From Trichomonas vaginalis G3 (taxonomy: Eukaryota; Parabasalia; Trichomonadida; Trichomonadidae), in assembly GCF_026262505.1 (NCBI RefSeq), contig NC_067207.1, positions 5,030,252-5,094,251 on the forward strand: DNA of 64,000 nucleotides, read 5' to 3'. Positions 38,948 to 49,619 of this stretch are shown here, one piece after another (within the stretch, counting starts at the first letter, position 1; the number at the start of each line of letters is the position of its first letter). The notes beneath the pieces are model-generated. The model did no database searches, had not been told where the DNA came from, and saw only the letters and a program-made list of their open reading frames with translations. The translations under genes and the position numbers were made by a program.

Positions 38948-40345
38948 TTAAATAAGATCAGTAACTTCCTTGGGCTGTTCCTCTTGTTCTTCTGTCTTAA
39001 TTTCCTCACTTTTGTTCTCATTTGCACTTTCTTCTTCATCTTCAGGGAAAATGTTGTCAACGGAGTATTTGCTTTGCGCGGATTGTCTTCTGTATTGATT
39101 CCTTCTTCTTTTGGTCCGACCACCTTTTTTAACCGCAATTTGTGGAAAATGCAAAGATGTCATTGTAAAAGATACGGCAAGCTTGGTAGCACTCCTTACA
39201 CCAAATGACAAATCTAAATTGGAGTTGTAGCATTCTAAATTTTCTAACGTATCAACTAATAAAAGTAAAATTGCACAAGAACAAGTAATTGAGCAGTAGT
39301 ATACTGCAGAATTACGATCTTCAGATGATTGCGATGATATGTACGAAGAATAAATGCATATACAAAGAAACATCAAAATTTCAAAAAATGATTTGTAAAA
39401 AACAAAAGAAGTTGAACCAGGAGAAAACAATGTCTCCCACAAAGAGTTATATATTGATATAATAGCTGAAAATCCAATGATTAAAAGAGAAATTATTGTA
39501 TATTTGACTTGTTTTTGGTTATTTACATTAATAATCATGTAGAAATAGCATACACAGCATGACATGATTGATACCGATGTTAATACATTAAATATTGACT
39601 TCATAACATAAATAAAAACATTTGAAACGTAAGGACGTAAAATATCAACAGGAATACTTGATATAAGTATCAGAGCAAGTAAAAATTCTGTAACGAACTG
39701 AGCTGGTCTGATGTATTTCGTTTTTTCAATAGAAATGTAAATATTATAAAATAAACAACCTAAAATCAAGGAAATACATAGATTTGTAGCTAGTTCGAAG
39801 TGTACTCTTGGGCTTGGCGTGTATTCTATGAAGCAGTTTATACGAGAAACTGCAGATGAATTAGGAGGAAAAGAAATATCGATATTAACAACACGTGTAT
39901 CAGAGAGTAGAGCTGAAAATACTTCCTTTGGCATTGTTGAATTAGTCACTATATCCGTTTCGTAAATTTTCGGACTTGATTCATGCATTTTTCGGTTAAA
40001 AGTAGATATTTTGGCTGTTAAATTCATTGTTTCGATTTTCTTATTTTGATTGAAAAGTTGAAATGACGCTCTTATTGAGTCATGATAAACATCAAGATTT
40101 TGTATGATAAAAAGGAAATGATTTGATGGATTTTCAAGTGATTCTGGTTGTAACTGCGAATATGATAATACTCTGTATTTATTTGGATAGAAATACGCAA
40201 AGAGTAATGGTGCTAAAGCTATTAGAAAAAATTGAATGAGAGTAGACTTTAAACTAGATATATCCATCAACTGAAGAGCCATTGGTGGAACATCTGATTC
40301 GTTTTCTGCTAATGGTACTGGCTCAAGTTGCTCTAAAGAGTTCAT
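38948..40345 (-). CDS. seven-transmembrane protein with lumenal domain (GOST/Wntless-TMEM181-like)
   Basis: 465 residues, intact. A first hydrophobic segment near 33-52 (FFLIALAPLLFAYFY) is followed by a soluble strand-rich domain of about 130 residues with NLTAKISTFNRK and a few Asn glycosylation sites. Then come about seven more membrane segments from residue 190 (CISLILGCLFYNIYI) to about 405. The tail is cytosolic, basic then acidic (GGRTKRRRNQYRR, EDEEESANENKS). One N-terminal helix, a GOLD-like lumenal domain and a seven-helix bundle is the layout of GOST/Wntless-type trafficking receptors. Shared 109-bp upstream region with the gene at 40455. Family call by layout only. Confidence 0.45.
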   Translation of the reverse strand: MNSLEQLEPVPLAENESDVPPMALQLMDISSLKSTLIQFFLIALAPLLFAYFYPNKYRVLSYSQLQPESLENPSNHFLFIIQNLDVYHDSIRASFQLFNQNKKIETMNLTAKISTFNRKMHESSPKIYETDIVTNSTMPKEVFSALLSDTRVVNIDISFPPNSSAVSRINCFIEYTPSPRVHFELATNLCISLILGCLFYNIYISIEKTKYIRPAQFVTEFLLALILISSIPVDILRPYVSNVFIYVMKSIFNVLTSVSIMSCCVCYFYMIINVNNQKQVKYTIISLLIIGFSAIISIYNSLWETLFSPGSTSFVFYKSFFEILMFLCICIYSSYISSQSSEDRNSAVYYCSITCSCAILLLLVDTLENLECYNSNLDLSFGVRSATKLAVSFTMTSLHFPQIAVKKGGRTKRRRNQYRRQSAQSKYSVDNIFPEDEEESANENKSEEIKTEEQEEQPKEVTDLI

Positions 40346-40454
40346 AAATAAAATTATTTATTAATTTTCCGTATATTGAATACAATAATCTCAATTTTTC
40401 TAATTATCGCGGAATATTTTATAAATCAAAAATTTCATAAAAAATTTTTTTTAG
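40346..40454. promoter_or_regulatory. host divergent promoter
   Basis: 109 bp between two divergent host genes. Before the plus gene, tttcataaaaaat ends about 10 bp from ATG and resembles the trichomonad Inr core (TCA then T/A). A similar attcaatatac lies on the minus strand. Weak by eye. Confidence 0.3.
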
Positions 40455-43400
40455 ATGGATAATAGTCGGCCTATTCAAGTCGGCTTTGTTGTAAATGATG
40501 ATCCCCTTCCATCTGATTTTCACTATACTTGCTGTTGTTGGATCCATAATTCGAATTTTTTCTCTAAAGAACCATTTTCATTTGAAAAAGTGTTCGTTGC
40601 AGGCACAATGGAAGGCCCACTAGTCTGTTTTGGTATTAATAACACGAAAATTGAATCAGTTAGTATCCTTATTGGTCATCATAGCAATGTTTCAGATATA
40701 ATTAACGGTTTACAAGGAAAGCAATTCTTATCAATATCAAATGACGGAACATTATGCGAATGGAGAACTACCGATACTAGTTGCATTTGTAAATACCCAG
40801 AAATTGTTCCATCAGGAAATTTATTCCTTTCAATACAGCCCACAGAGATAAATCATGTCTGGATATGCTCAATTGGCCAGAGAGCAGATCTTTTTGATAC
40901 AAAAACTCAATCAATTTTGTGCTCAATTTCAATTCCATCGTTGGTCTCTTTTTCTTACATGACATCTGCAAATAGTGTTTACGTATCAGAGTCGTGCATT
41001 GTTGTAGTTACAAATAACAACATTAGGCAGATTAAATTCGAAAACAACGAAGTTATTTCAAATAAAAAGATTCAAAACATTTCTTCGAACATTTTCGAGA
41101 ATTACTATTCAACGCCATACGGTGTAGTAAGAATTAAACGCAATATGTTTTCGGTTTTATACGAAAGAGGAAACTCAAAAGATTATGAGTTACAATTAGA
41201 CGAATCAGATTCGATCCAATACGTATATTGGGTTACAAAAAAGCATTTGTGCCTCGTTACATTCGGCGGATGCTTCTTTGTCGTAAATATTTCTCATTCT
41301 AAAGAACTTGACCGAATTAAAATCGAAAACATTGAGAAATACAAGTTCGAAAACACTTTTGTCTCAGGGAAATTTGATTTTCAGCCTGAATTTGGCTTTG
41401 TTTTCCCTCATTCTTCAAAATCTGTTCGATATCTCAACAAAGAATCGCAATTTTCATTCACGCCTGTGAAGTTTGTTGCAAAATACAGTATTCCTATAGG
41501 TTCTTCGGACAATATAATAACATTAAACAAAAATAACCACGAAATTGAGGTTTTCAACTGGTCTTCGCTGGAAAAAGTTGAAGTATCTCACAAATCACAG
41601 TCGAAGATCACATGTATTTACTCAATTCCTGTTAAATACCGTCAGCAAAAATTAATGATTTATGCAGGAGGCGCTGACGGGACAGTATCGTTTTATTTTG
41701 ATATATCTGAGACACCTATTCGCACTATTGATGCTCTTGCATCGTCAATTGAAAGCTTTATCAGATTACCGATTAAAATCGGCGGAAGAGAGTCTGTTTT
41801 AGCTGTTGGAGAGGATGGATCGATAGCTCTTATCAAATGGACAGATATTATTGTCAGGTATCCTGGCTTTAACACCAAAGTTTTAGAAGTTTATTTTTAT
41901 GAACAGCAATCTTTCCTGATTGTTAAATATTCCAGCGGTGAATATTTTGTATATAGCCTTAAGTCATCAGATATCATTGATTGCTTGTCAGTTGCCCCAC
42001 CTTTAGCTCAGAAATTTTATCCATCTGAAGAATGCTTCGAAGAAACAACATTTTCGCTTGAGACCATTGATGTTGGCCGATCATCACAAGTTATAGCTCG
42101 TTTAAGGCTTGATTCTGAGTTAGATGACTCAAATTCAAAAATTTTACAAGCCAAATACATAATTTTCAGGTTATTACTTCCAGGAGTACCAGTAAAAAAC
42201 ACTCCACCAGGAATTTCGGATAAATGTGGCTCAAACTTAGTTTTTTATGGAGATTCTCCAGGAACAATAACATTATTCTATAAAAACCAAGCATTGACCG
42301 GCCACCACATATTCGAATCATCAGAAGATATTGCAGGCATGCATTTTATTGCATGGACAATCCTTTCCACCTCATTTTCCTTTACAAAACCAAGATATTC
42401 CCCTGATTACAACGGTTCCTACTTTTTACCACTTCTTTCCCAGCTAATCAACCACAAGAGTCAACATATCCGCGATACAGCCTCTCTTGCATGTGCCAAT
42501 TCCATGATGGCGACTCCAATTTCGACTGCCCAGAATATTGTCACTCCTTTCATCTCAAACAGGCACCCGATGACTGAAACTGAGAAATTCCTTCTCTCCA
42601 TGGTATTTGTGGCCCAACCAGACACTCTCCCGTCAAGTTTCCTTCTAAATCTTTTTGACTTTTTAGTGTCAAAAATGAAGTCAAATTCAGAAGAAGGATA
42701 TTTGTCAACTGTCATTTTACTGAATGGTTTTGACTTATGGGAGAAGACTACGAACACCAATGACCTTCTCTTGAAGATCATGAGGGAAATGGTCTCGCAT
42801 CAAAGGCATCAACACGTCAACACAATTTTCGCAATTGTTTCTGGAATTCATTTCCAAGAATTCTTCCAAAGTTTCGATAAAATTGTTGACGAAAACGTAA
42901 CAGTCGCAAATGGAAATATTGTTTTAAAGAGGCTGTTTGAGCTTACCAACCGTGTTTCTTTCAGTGGCGTTGACATGATTGGAGCTCCAGCAACATTAAG
43001 AATCGCTTACGTTGGTTCTAAATATCCGAAATTGGCTCAAGTTGTTGCAGAAGAATTGGCAAGGGCGACATTGACAAATAGATGTGTTTCTGTGTGCCAG
43101 AACGTGTGTATTGTAGCTGTGAATGGTACTTGCTACGTTTTCAGGAACTGCAGTTTCGAATTCTCTGTACAATTAACTGAAACTCCGATTTCTGCTTTGA
43201 TTTTGGATAAAAATGCAGCAAAATGTGCGGCGATTTCCAATGAATCTAGTGAAGTAATTATATTCTTAACTAGAACAAAGAAGGAATCGCTGCTTGGAGC
43301 AAAGAAACCTGTAATAGAAAAAAGATACGAAGTGTTGAAATCAAATGATGTTAAGGCTGAATGGGGACCTGATGGAAATCTTGTTATTAAATATGATTAA
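40455..43400 (+). CDS. WD40 protein, WDR7/rabconnectin-3-beta-like
   Basis: 981 residues, intact. The N-terminal half is WD40-type repeats: FVAGTMEGPLVCFGI, SILIGHHSNVSDI, FLSISNDGTLCEW, and later MIYAGGADGTVSFYF and VGEDGSIALIKW. Residues 650-850 are helical (STAQNIVTPFISN and nearby). The C-terminus has another strand-rich piece. The H-x-x-x-V-x-x-I ... S-x-D-G-x-x-C-x-W pattern, order and length fit WDR7-type proteins that help assemble V-ATPase. Other large WD40 scaffolds remain possible. The stop reads gattaaaag, a TAAA signal. Confidence 0.5.
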   Translation: MDNSRPIQVGFVVNDDPLPSDFHYTCCCWIHNSNFFSKEPFSFEKVFVAGTMEGPLVCFGINNTKIESVSILIGHHSNVSDIINGLQGKQFLSISNDGTLCEWRTTDTSCICKYPEIVPSGNLFLSIQPTEINHVWICSIGQRADLFDTKTQSILCSISIPSLVSFSYMTSANSVYVSESCIVVVTNNNIRQIKFENNEVISNKKIQNISSNIFENYYSTPYGVVRIKRNMFSVLYERGNSKDYELQLDESDSIQYVYWVTKKHLCLVTFGGCFFVVNISHSKELDRIKIENIEKYKFENTFVSGKFDFQPEFGFVFPHSSKSVRYLNKESQFSFTPVKFVAKYSIPIGSSDNIITLNKNNHEIEVFNWSSLEKVEVSHKSQSKITCIYSIPVKYRQQKLMIYAGGADGTVSFYFDISETPIRTIDALASSIESFIRLPIKIGGRESVLAVGEDGSIALIKWTDIIVRYPGFNTKVLEVYFYEQQSFLIVKYSSGEYFVYSLKSSDIIDCLSVAPPLAQKFYPSEECFEETTFSLETIDVGRSSQVIARLRLDSELDDSNSKILQAKYIIFRLLLPGVPVKNTPPGISDKCGSNLVFYGDSPGTITLFYKNQALTGHHIFESSEDIAGMHFIAWTILSTSFSFTKPRYSPDYNGSYFLPLLSQLINHKSQHIRDTASLACANSMMATPISTAQNIVTPFISNRHPMTETEKFLLSMVFVAQPDTLPSSFLLNLFDFLVSKMKSNSEEGYLSTVILLNGFDLWEKTTNTNDLLLKIMREMVSHQRHQHVNTIFAIVSGIHFQEFFQSFDKIVDENVTVANGNIVLKRLFELTNRVSFSGVDMIGAPATLRIAYVGSKYPKLAQVVAEELARATLTNRCVSVCQNVCIVAVNGTCYVFRNCSFEFSVQLTETPISALILDKNAAKCAAISNESSEVIIFLTRTKKESLLGAKKPVIEKRYEVLKSNDVKAEWGPDGNLVIKYD

Positions 43401-43659
43401 AAGATTTTGTTAGTATTTTTATTATTTACATATATCTTTATTTGAAATCCTGCAAATAAAATTAATGAATCCTCAAATCATATTCTTCTCGTGTTAACCT
43501 TTCAGTAAATTCAATTTTTGGAAGACAGACGCAAAGAATATGATTTCAAGTTTAAAATTTACAATATTCAAATACTGAAGATAAATGCAATCAGGTGATT
43601 ATTATTCCAAAAATAGAAATCTCAGGTTCAATTGCTGAAGAAAATTGCAGCCAAGTGGT

Positions 43660-44042
43660 AATTATTTCAAAAACAGAGTCCATTAACTCATCAATTCGAA
43701 AATGAGAATAAAGACGAAATAGAGCAAGTTGAAAATAATAGCATTGGATTATTTTCCCTCATAATTTCATTAATTTATTCCATTTTATCATTTATTTTCT
43801 CATGGAGTAATTCAAATCCAGAATTAATATCGCATGCAATAAAGGCTGAAACTATTCCTATCGAATATTTAGTCACTCGTCAAAATGTTGATGGATCATG
43901 GGTTGCCGCTTTTCCATATATCAAAACTATATGCACAAGTAATTTGACTGAATTTCCTCTAATAATCAACAAAGCTTTGTTGTTCCTAAACAAAGTAGAT
44001 AAGAATAACAACTGGGATGATATTATTTTGAAAGCCCGATAA
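43660..44042 (+). pseudogene. relic of a host gene (VWA/PARP4-type C-terminus?)
   Basis: About 125 codons open without an ATG: ENENKDEIEQVENNSIG, FSLIISLIYSILSFIFSWS (a membrane-like stretch), then EYLVTRQNVDGSWVAAFPYI and LFLNKVDKNNNWDDIILKAR. The Q-x-x-D-G-S-W followed later by W-D-x-I-x-x-K-A resembles the C-terminal region of VWA-domain proteins of the VWA5/PARP4 type. Spacing of stops upstream shows loss of the rest. Weak. Confidence 0.3.
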
Positions 44043-44803
44043 ATCATCTACCATTTTATTCAGAGTTGGCATGAGACTTTCTAAACTAATCTGCCTAAAA
44101 AGATCTTTTATTATTAATGTTTACTGTTCCTTTTCCATTCATAAGTGATGCATGTTTAATAGTTTAAATACTAAAAATTTCTTTGACTTTGCATCCGGAA
44201 ATCTATTAAATTCGGTTTTCATGCATTCTTTTAGAAATCCTCACCACAATCAAATGCAAAAAACTTTTCAAAAAGTTGCTTATGAATGAATTTGTTATGA
44301 ATCCCTTACTCGATGTTTAATTCAAAGATTATTATAAGAAATATAAATTTGATTGAATACATACATTCAAATGAACTACATTCCATATTTGTTATGATGT
44401 TTAATTTTATAGAATTCTATAAAAATTCTCTAAATAAAGAGTATTAAGCCTTAAGCATGCATATTACGATGTTGGCAGTATCGTGATGCGGTTTCCTCTA
44501 ATTTGATGCAAACAGAATGAGCTTTTATCTCATAAAAAAAATAAATATTACGAATATTTGATACTCTCATCTTGATATTAATTAATTTAAAACAATTTTA
44601 TTTTGATCCGCTTTTGAATTATCATTTGAAAATATTTCAATGGCCCAATCAATTTTCTTTATTGTTTCATTTTATCCAACGATCATGAATGATTTTTATG
44701 GTTATTCATGAGTATGATGAAATGAAAATAGATTGAACTATTTTAATGGCACAAAATATGTCATTATTTCCATTTAAAATGAAAAAAATGTCGCGATTGA
44801 AGA
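44043..44803. other. host spacer, nothing recognised
   Basis: 761 bp, very A/T-rich, many stops in every frame, no clear repeat or RNA. A short ATG stretch near 44641 (MAQSIFFIVSFYPTIMND) is not continued to the next gene. Confidence 0.35.
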
Positions 44804-45925
44804 ATGATAAAATACGGTGTCAATGATATATCCAAAACTAGATCACCTCTTCCTGTTACAATCGATAAAAATAAGTATACATTCGATTATCCCTGCGAAA
44901 GTGCATCAGATTGTACAGATTATTTCATCAAATTTTATCCTGGAAAATACAAAATTGAAGCATATGGCGCATCTGGAGGCACTTCGAAAGAGAGAGTTTC
45001 TTCCTACCGATTACCAACAGGTGGTTGTATTTCAGATGATGATGTTAAAAAAGTAAACGGCAATACAATATGCTATCAAAGAGGAAGTATTGGTGGTGCA
45101 GGTGGATATGTGAGTGGTACTATTTTGTTAAAAAAATTAACGTTTGCTTATGCGACAATCGGTGGTAAAGGAATCTTCGGAGGAAGACCACATTTATATG
45201 ATTCTGATGAATGCTTTTATCCGGAAAATATGATAATCGGAGGATATGGCGGTGGAGGTAAATCTGCAAATCATCCAGACGGATCTGGAAGTGGAGGCGG
45301 CCAAACTGCCTTAAAATTTGTTAAAAATGATCTTTGGCATCGAGTGTTAGTGGGTGGAGGTGGTGGTTGCGATACGATAGATGGAGATTATGGAGAATAC
45401 GATGATGGTTCTGGAGGTGCTGGTGGCGGTAAAGTAGCTCAAGGATGGTTTAAAAGTAGTGTTTATAATGGAAATTACGTTGCAAATTCTACATTTGGTT
45501 TCACATTTGGTTCTGGTGAATCTGCTAGAAGACACGGGTCAAGGAATGAAAATGGTGTCCATTTATATAACGAATATAGTGATATTGTTGGCGCTGGCGG
45601 CGGTTGGTTTGGCGGATTTTCTAGTATGGATTATAACTCAGGTTCTGGAGGAGGGAGTTCATGGATTCTTGAAAAAGATGCGATAATCCCTCCTGATAAC
45701 ATTACAGCGCATGATGATTTTTATAATCCGATAGACACTCAACCATACGCTTTCCAAAAGACAGGCCAGTATTTATTTGAAGATGCTAAGTATGTTTCAG
45801 GCGTTTGGGAAGGTAATGGAAGACTTGTAGTCTCTATTCTTGAACAAATTCCTATAACAGACAAAGTTAGTTATAAAAATAAGTTTTATATACCATTCGC
45901 TATGATATATTTAGGTTTGTGTTAA
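44804..45925 (+). CDS. glycine-rich (ALK/LTK-type) protein
   Basis: 373 residues, intact. A short head, then YPGKYKIEAYGASGGTSKE, and a Gly-rich domain with many GG/GGG turns (GSIGGAGGYVSG, IIGGYGGGGKS, VGGGGGCD, GSGGGSSW), closing with NGRLVVSIL. This is the layout of the glycine-rich domain of ALK/LTK receptors, expanded in Trichomonas. The end (FYIPFAMIYLGLC) is hydrophobic but short, so a membrane anchor may be partial. Many trichomonad members are surface-related; this one lacks a clear signal peptide. Confidence 0.7.
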   Translation: MIKYGVNDISKTRSPLPVTIDKNKYTFDYPCESASDCTDYFIKFYPGKYKIEAYGASGGTSKERVSSYRLPTGGCISDDDVKKVNGNTICYQRGSIGGAGGYVSGTILLKKLTFAYATIGGKGIFGGRPHLYDSDECFYPENMIIGGYGGGGKSANHPDGSGSGGGQTALKFVKNDLWHRVLVGGGGGCDTIDGDYGEYDDGSGGAGGGKVAQGWFKSSVYNGNYVANSTFGFTFGSGESARRHGSRNENGVHLYNEYSDIVGAGGGWFGGFSSMDYNSGSGGGSSWILEKDAIIPPDNITAHDDFYNPIDTQPYAFQKTGQYLFEDAKYVSGVWEGNGRLVVSILEQIPITDKVSYKNKFYIPFAMIYLGLC

Positions 45926-46680
45926 TATATTATGTTTCATGAGGAAAATTATATATTCAAAAGTCATCTGAATTATGAATAAACTTTGCTATCCTTTTAA
46001 TCATTTAAATGCATATAATAAGCTATATAATTATCAGGAGATATAAGTATCGTGATAATGTTGTTTCAATATGATAGACAATTGAACATTATCATTGATG
46101 ACAATGAAAAAGTCGAATCTCATTATATTTATCATTGTACACTGCGTAAGAAAGGCAATGATGAGTTTATCCCTCTTCAAAATTAAGATGTATCAGATTG
46201 ATTTTGCAAAATTTCATTCAGTAAATAATTAAAATGCTTAGGTAAAGATGAAGCTTCATGCTTAATAAGATATTGAATTCATTTTTATATGTTGATTCTT
46301 CCCTCTGTTTGACTTATTTCACGAAAATTGGTTTTAGGAATTACACCTCTTGATTATGCAATAAAAAGTAATCAAAGAGCTGACAAATCTTTATAAATAT
46401 AACAGCAAACCCACCAATATCTAAACAAAAATCAAGCCATTCATTAATGAATTCAAAAGTAAATTTGCATGAGAATCATATGATACTATTCAGATTATTA
46501 TAAGAGCATACTTTCGACGGAATGATATGGCCATCAAATATGTTGCTTTACATTAATTTTCAATGATGCATCAATCCTGTTGTTAGAATGAAAAAAAAAA
46601 TCAAAATTATAAGTCGTTCAGAAATACATTAGCATCAGACCACCTAAGCATTTTTAAAAAATTCTAGTTATACATAGTAG
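45926..46680 (+). pseudogene. ankyrin gene relics in host spacer
   Basis: 755 bp with broken ankyrin pieces: GITPLDYAIKSNQRADK around 46338-46388 is a clear repeat end and start. Near 46480-46550 AYFRRNDMAIKYVALH is similar to degenerate trichomonad ankyrin segments. Stops in all frames; no intact gene. Confidence 0.45.
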
Positions 46681-46827
46681 TATATGAGTGCGGGTTGTGT
46701 GACTTTTTTTGTTGCATCTATATATAGACGATGCATTAAAATATATTTATTTATAAATCATTAAAAAAATTAACATTAATTTTAAAATAATTTATTTTTT
46801 ATCTTTTATAAAAGAAGCTATATATAG

Positions 46828-47415
46828 ATGATGTCAGATATTCCGCGATTAATTAAACATTGTTTAAATCCTGAATGGGTTAAACTTCAATTTAAAAATG
46901 AAGATTGTGAATTATTAAATGAATATGAAAGCCAAAATAAGCTAATGAGGTATAAATATAATGATAAAGAATATTTAATTTCATGGAATCAATGGAGTCA
47001 TAATCAAAGACCTCATAAACGAGAAGAAGAAATTGAAAATAATGAAATGGAAATCATTGATGACATTAAAGAGGATGGAATTCCTAAATTTTGTAGAAAA
47101 ACCTTTAGAACTAAGTTAGGAGCATATAAACGTAGAGTATTAAATCCTGAATATCTTAAACATCAATTTAAAAAGGAAGACTGTGAATTATTAAACGTTA
47201 ATGATTATGAAAATGCAAAATCAAAACTGAGATATAAATATATTGGAAGTGATGAAAGGTGTAAAGATAAAGATAAAGTTTATTCAGTTTCATATAATAA
47301 CTGGCACACGTTGGGGATAAGAAAACATTTAGGAGATTATGGTAAAAGTTCCGAATTCTTCAAATCTAGTATGTACGAGAGAATAAAAGAAATCAGATAT
47401 AATTATCATTCATGA
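46828..47415 (+). CDS. tandem-module protein (two C-E-L-L-N repeats), unknown
   Basis: 195 residues; ATG at 46828 (two in a row) after a T-rich leader and tatatatag. It contains two copies of a module of about 55 residues: LNPEWVKLQFKNEDCELLNE with KYNDKEYLISWNQW, and LNPEYLKHQFKKEDCELLNV with KYIGSDERC and YSVSYNNWHT. The pattern (E-D-C-E-L-L, R-Y-K-Y, then a strand ending in W) recalls small zinc- or DNA-binding modules repeated in giant-virus proteins, but ligands are few. Neighbours are Maverick genes. Function unknown. Confidence 0.5.
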   Translation: MMSDIPRLIKHCLNPEWVKLQFKNEDCELLNEYESQNKLMRYKYNDKEYLISWNQWSHNQRPHKREEEIENNEMEIIDDIKEDGIPKFCRKTFRTKLGAYKRRVLNPEYLKHQFKKEDCELLNVNDYENAKSKLRYKYIGSDERCKDKDKVYSVSYNNWHTLGIRKHLGDYGKSSEFFKSSMYERIKEIRYNYHS

Positions 47416-47479
47416 ATGAAAAATAAACTTTAAAAATTCATGTCTTACATTTTTTGAATAATTTATTTTTTTAATTCGT

Positions 47480-48363
47480 ATGAAAATGAGTGTCAAACTA
47501 ACGACGTTAAAAAATTGGGATTCACAAACGAGGAAATAAAGGATATATTAGAGGAGGCGAGTTATGAAGTTAATAAATATTATTTAAGAAATTGTCAAAA
47601 ATTCGCGGAGTTATTAAATGATTTAGATTATGATGGAAAAATGAATAAAGATGATGTTATAAATTTCTTATATCCCACATCTGAAGAAGAAAAACCTAAA
47701 GAACCTGATGTTTTCCCTGAATATTATGAAGAACGGATTAAAGATGATGAATATGATGAAATTGAAAGACTGGAAAAAATAAGAGATGAAATAGATGAAA
47801 AAATTAAGGAATTAAGAGAAGTTGAAAAATATAATGAGAATGAAGTAGAGGGTTTAATGAATATCCCAGCTTCAGAATCAGAAGTTCAAAAATCTCATGA
47901 AGAAAGATATAAAAATTACTTTTTGGAATCTACTAAAAATTTATTAGATGGTGAAATAGATGAAACACTTTCAGAAGAAGGCACAAAATTTATTCATAAA
48001 CATAAGTTACAATTTATTGACGATGGAGATTATCCATGTATATTACTTTCACCTCCTCTTGATTCTGAAAAATTCAAAAAAGCACTGAAAAATGTAACAT
48101 ATGCAACAAATACGATTAAGAAAGAAGACCATGATATTTACACAAATTATTATTTAAATAAATGTACAGGTGTTGATAAAGTTTTTGATTTGTTAGATAA
48201 AATATCAAAAGAAACAATTGGTACATATAAAATTTTATGCGATTGTGGTTTCATTATTGAAGATACAATAATGTTTCATATGAAAGAACAGCACCGAAGG
48301 AAGACGAAGTTGAAAGGTCTATACCATTCGTTATTAAGAAATAAAAGATATGAAAACTTATAA
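47480..48363 (+). pseudogene. acidic coiled-coil protein with C-terminal zinc-finger-like motif, N-terminal frameshift
   Basis: The body (47515-48363, about 282 codons) has no ATG at its head; ATGs at 47480 and 47486 in another frame (MKMSVKLTTLK) would join it after one base change in a run of six A. Body: GFTNEEIKDILEEASYEVNK, a Glu/Lys coiled coil at 85-115, and at the end LCDCGFIIEDTIMFHMKEQH, a C-x-C ... H-x4-H zinc-finger-like motif. Unknown role; possibly DNA-binding. Confidence 0.5.
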
Positions 48364-48589
48364 ACATTATATTTATTCATTTATTTCAGAAAAAATGGAA
48401 GCAACCCATAAAACATCATCTCATCATTTTATAGCTATTCATACATTCCTTTTCAAAGTTGTGAAATTAAATAAGACAGGAATTAGATTTAATGTATCAG
48501 GGTACGCATTCTTGAGTAAATTAAAATGTATTCGTCACGTCGCAGATGATAAAAATTTATGTGTTCTTAATTCATTTTATGGACTTTAG
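48350..48589 (+). CDS. small ORF overlapping previous gene (79 aa), doubtful
   Basis: ATG 48350, 14 bp inside the end of the previous gene; reads MKTYKHYIYSFISEKMEATH and has His-rich and hydrophobic patches. No leader motif. It may be a real small protein or chance; no family. Confidence 0.25.
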   Translation: MKTYKHYIYSFISEKMEATHKTSSHHFIAIHTFLFKVVKLNKTGIRFNVSGYAFLSKLKCIRHVADDKNLCVLNSFYGL

Positions 48590-49389
48590 CCCTGGACTTT
48601 AAAAAAATAAACTTTATTTTTATTTATTTTTTAATTTTTTATTCTTACATAAATGAACAAAAACGGAACAGCTAAAATGAATGATAATCAAATAAGAGCC
48701 GAAGGTAGAAGGTTATTTAAACGCTTCTATAACATTCCTGATGGTGTTAATCCTAAAACTCGTAGAAGTTATTTAAATGAAGCCATAGATGCATATGAAG
48801 GATTTGACATTTCATCAGAAAGTGAGAGGTTAGCAAGAATGTTAAACGTTAATATTGATTTTTATTATTGTGACCCTCAACCAGAAGACGTAGACATAAA
48901 TAAGGTAGACTTTCCATTAGTGGAATCAATAATGATAGATCCAGAATTTGAAACAGTAAATATTTTATTAACACAGAGTCCATGTGGAAAACTTCACGCT
49001 GACAGAATTACAGACGTTGAAGCACTCACAGGATATAAAGTTTGCCCCTTTTGCAAAGAAGAAGTATATTCTATCCGTGATGACCCAGAAAGGAAAAACC
49101 AAAGAAGATTTTTAAAACATTGTGAGAAATGTAAAGAAAATAATGGAAGATTAATTCAAGACGTTCAATTGCAAAACACACAACAACCATATGCACCACA
49201 TATCACGAAACAGAAGATATATCAATGGCTATTAGCTCACAATTTGCAGGAATATTATAAACCAACAAGATATTATATTACTTTTGACTTCGAAACATTA
49301 GAGACTAAAGAAGAACTTCAACTTTCTGAATGTGCAACTTTGAACGCTTACTTAAAACCATTTATGGTATCATCAACTGTCAAAATAAA

Positions 49390-49451
49390 GCCGCAAACGG
49401 ACTCTTTGAGTCCTGAAGGTCTTTCAGACCGAAGCGGCGAGGTCGTAGACC
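49390..49451 (+). repeat. GC-rich palindromic element, copy A (inside PolB)
   Basis: Outer arms GCCGC (49390-49394) and GCGGC (49434-49438) enclose two hairpins: GGACTC-TTT-GAGTCC (49399-49413) and GGTCT-TTC-AGACC (49418-49430). A third hairpin GGTC-GTA-GACC follows at 49441-49451. It is read in frame as PQTDSLSPEGLSDRSGEVVD. GC-rich island in AT-rich DNA. Confidence 0.75.
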
Positions 49452-49584
49452 GTGATAAAACATTTACGAGGAATTTTTGCTTAACATCAAGTGATTCGTT
49501 CATCTCTGATTGGATTGAATTTTTATTTTCAACCTGTTCATTAGTTGCTAAATCAAATATTGAACAATATGAAGAATTAATGAA

Positions 49585-49619
49585 GCCGCAAACGGACCAA
49601 ACGGCGGGGACTTTGTCCC
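49585..49619 (+). repeat. GC-rich palindromic element, copy B (inside PolB)
   Basis: Starts with the same gccgcaaacggac as copy A; arms GCCG (49585-49588) and CGGC (49602-49605), then hairpin GGGAC-TTT-GTCCC (49607-49619). Read in frame as KPQTDQTAGTLSH. Confidence 0.65.
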
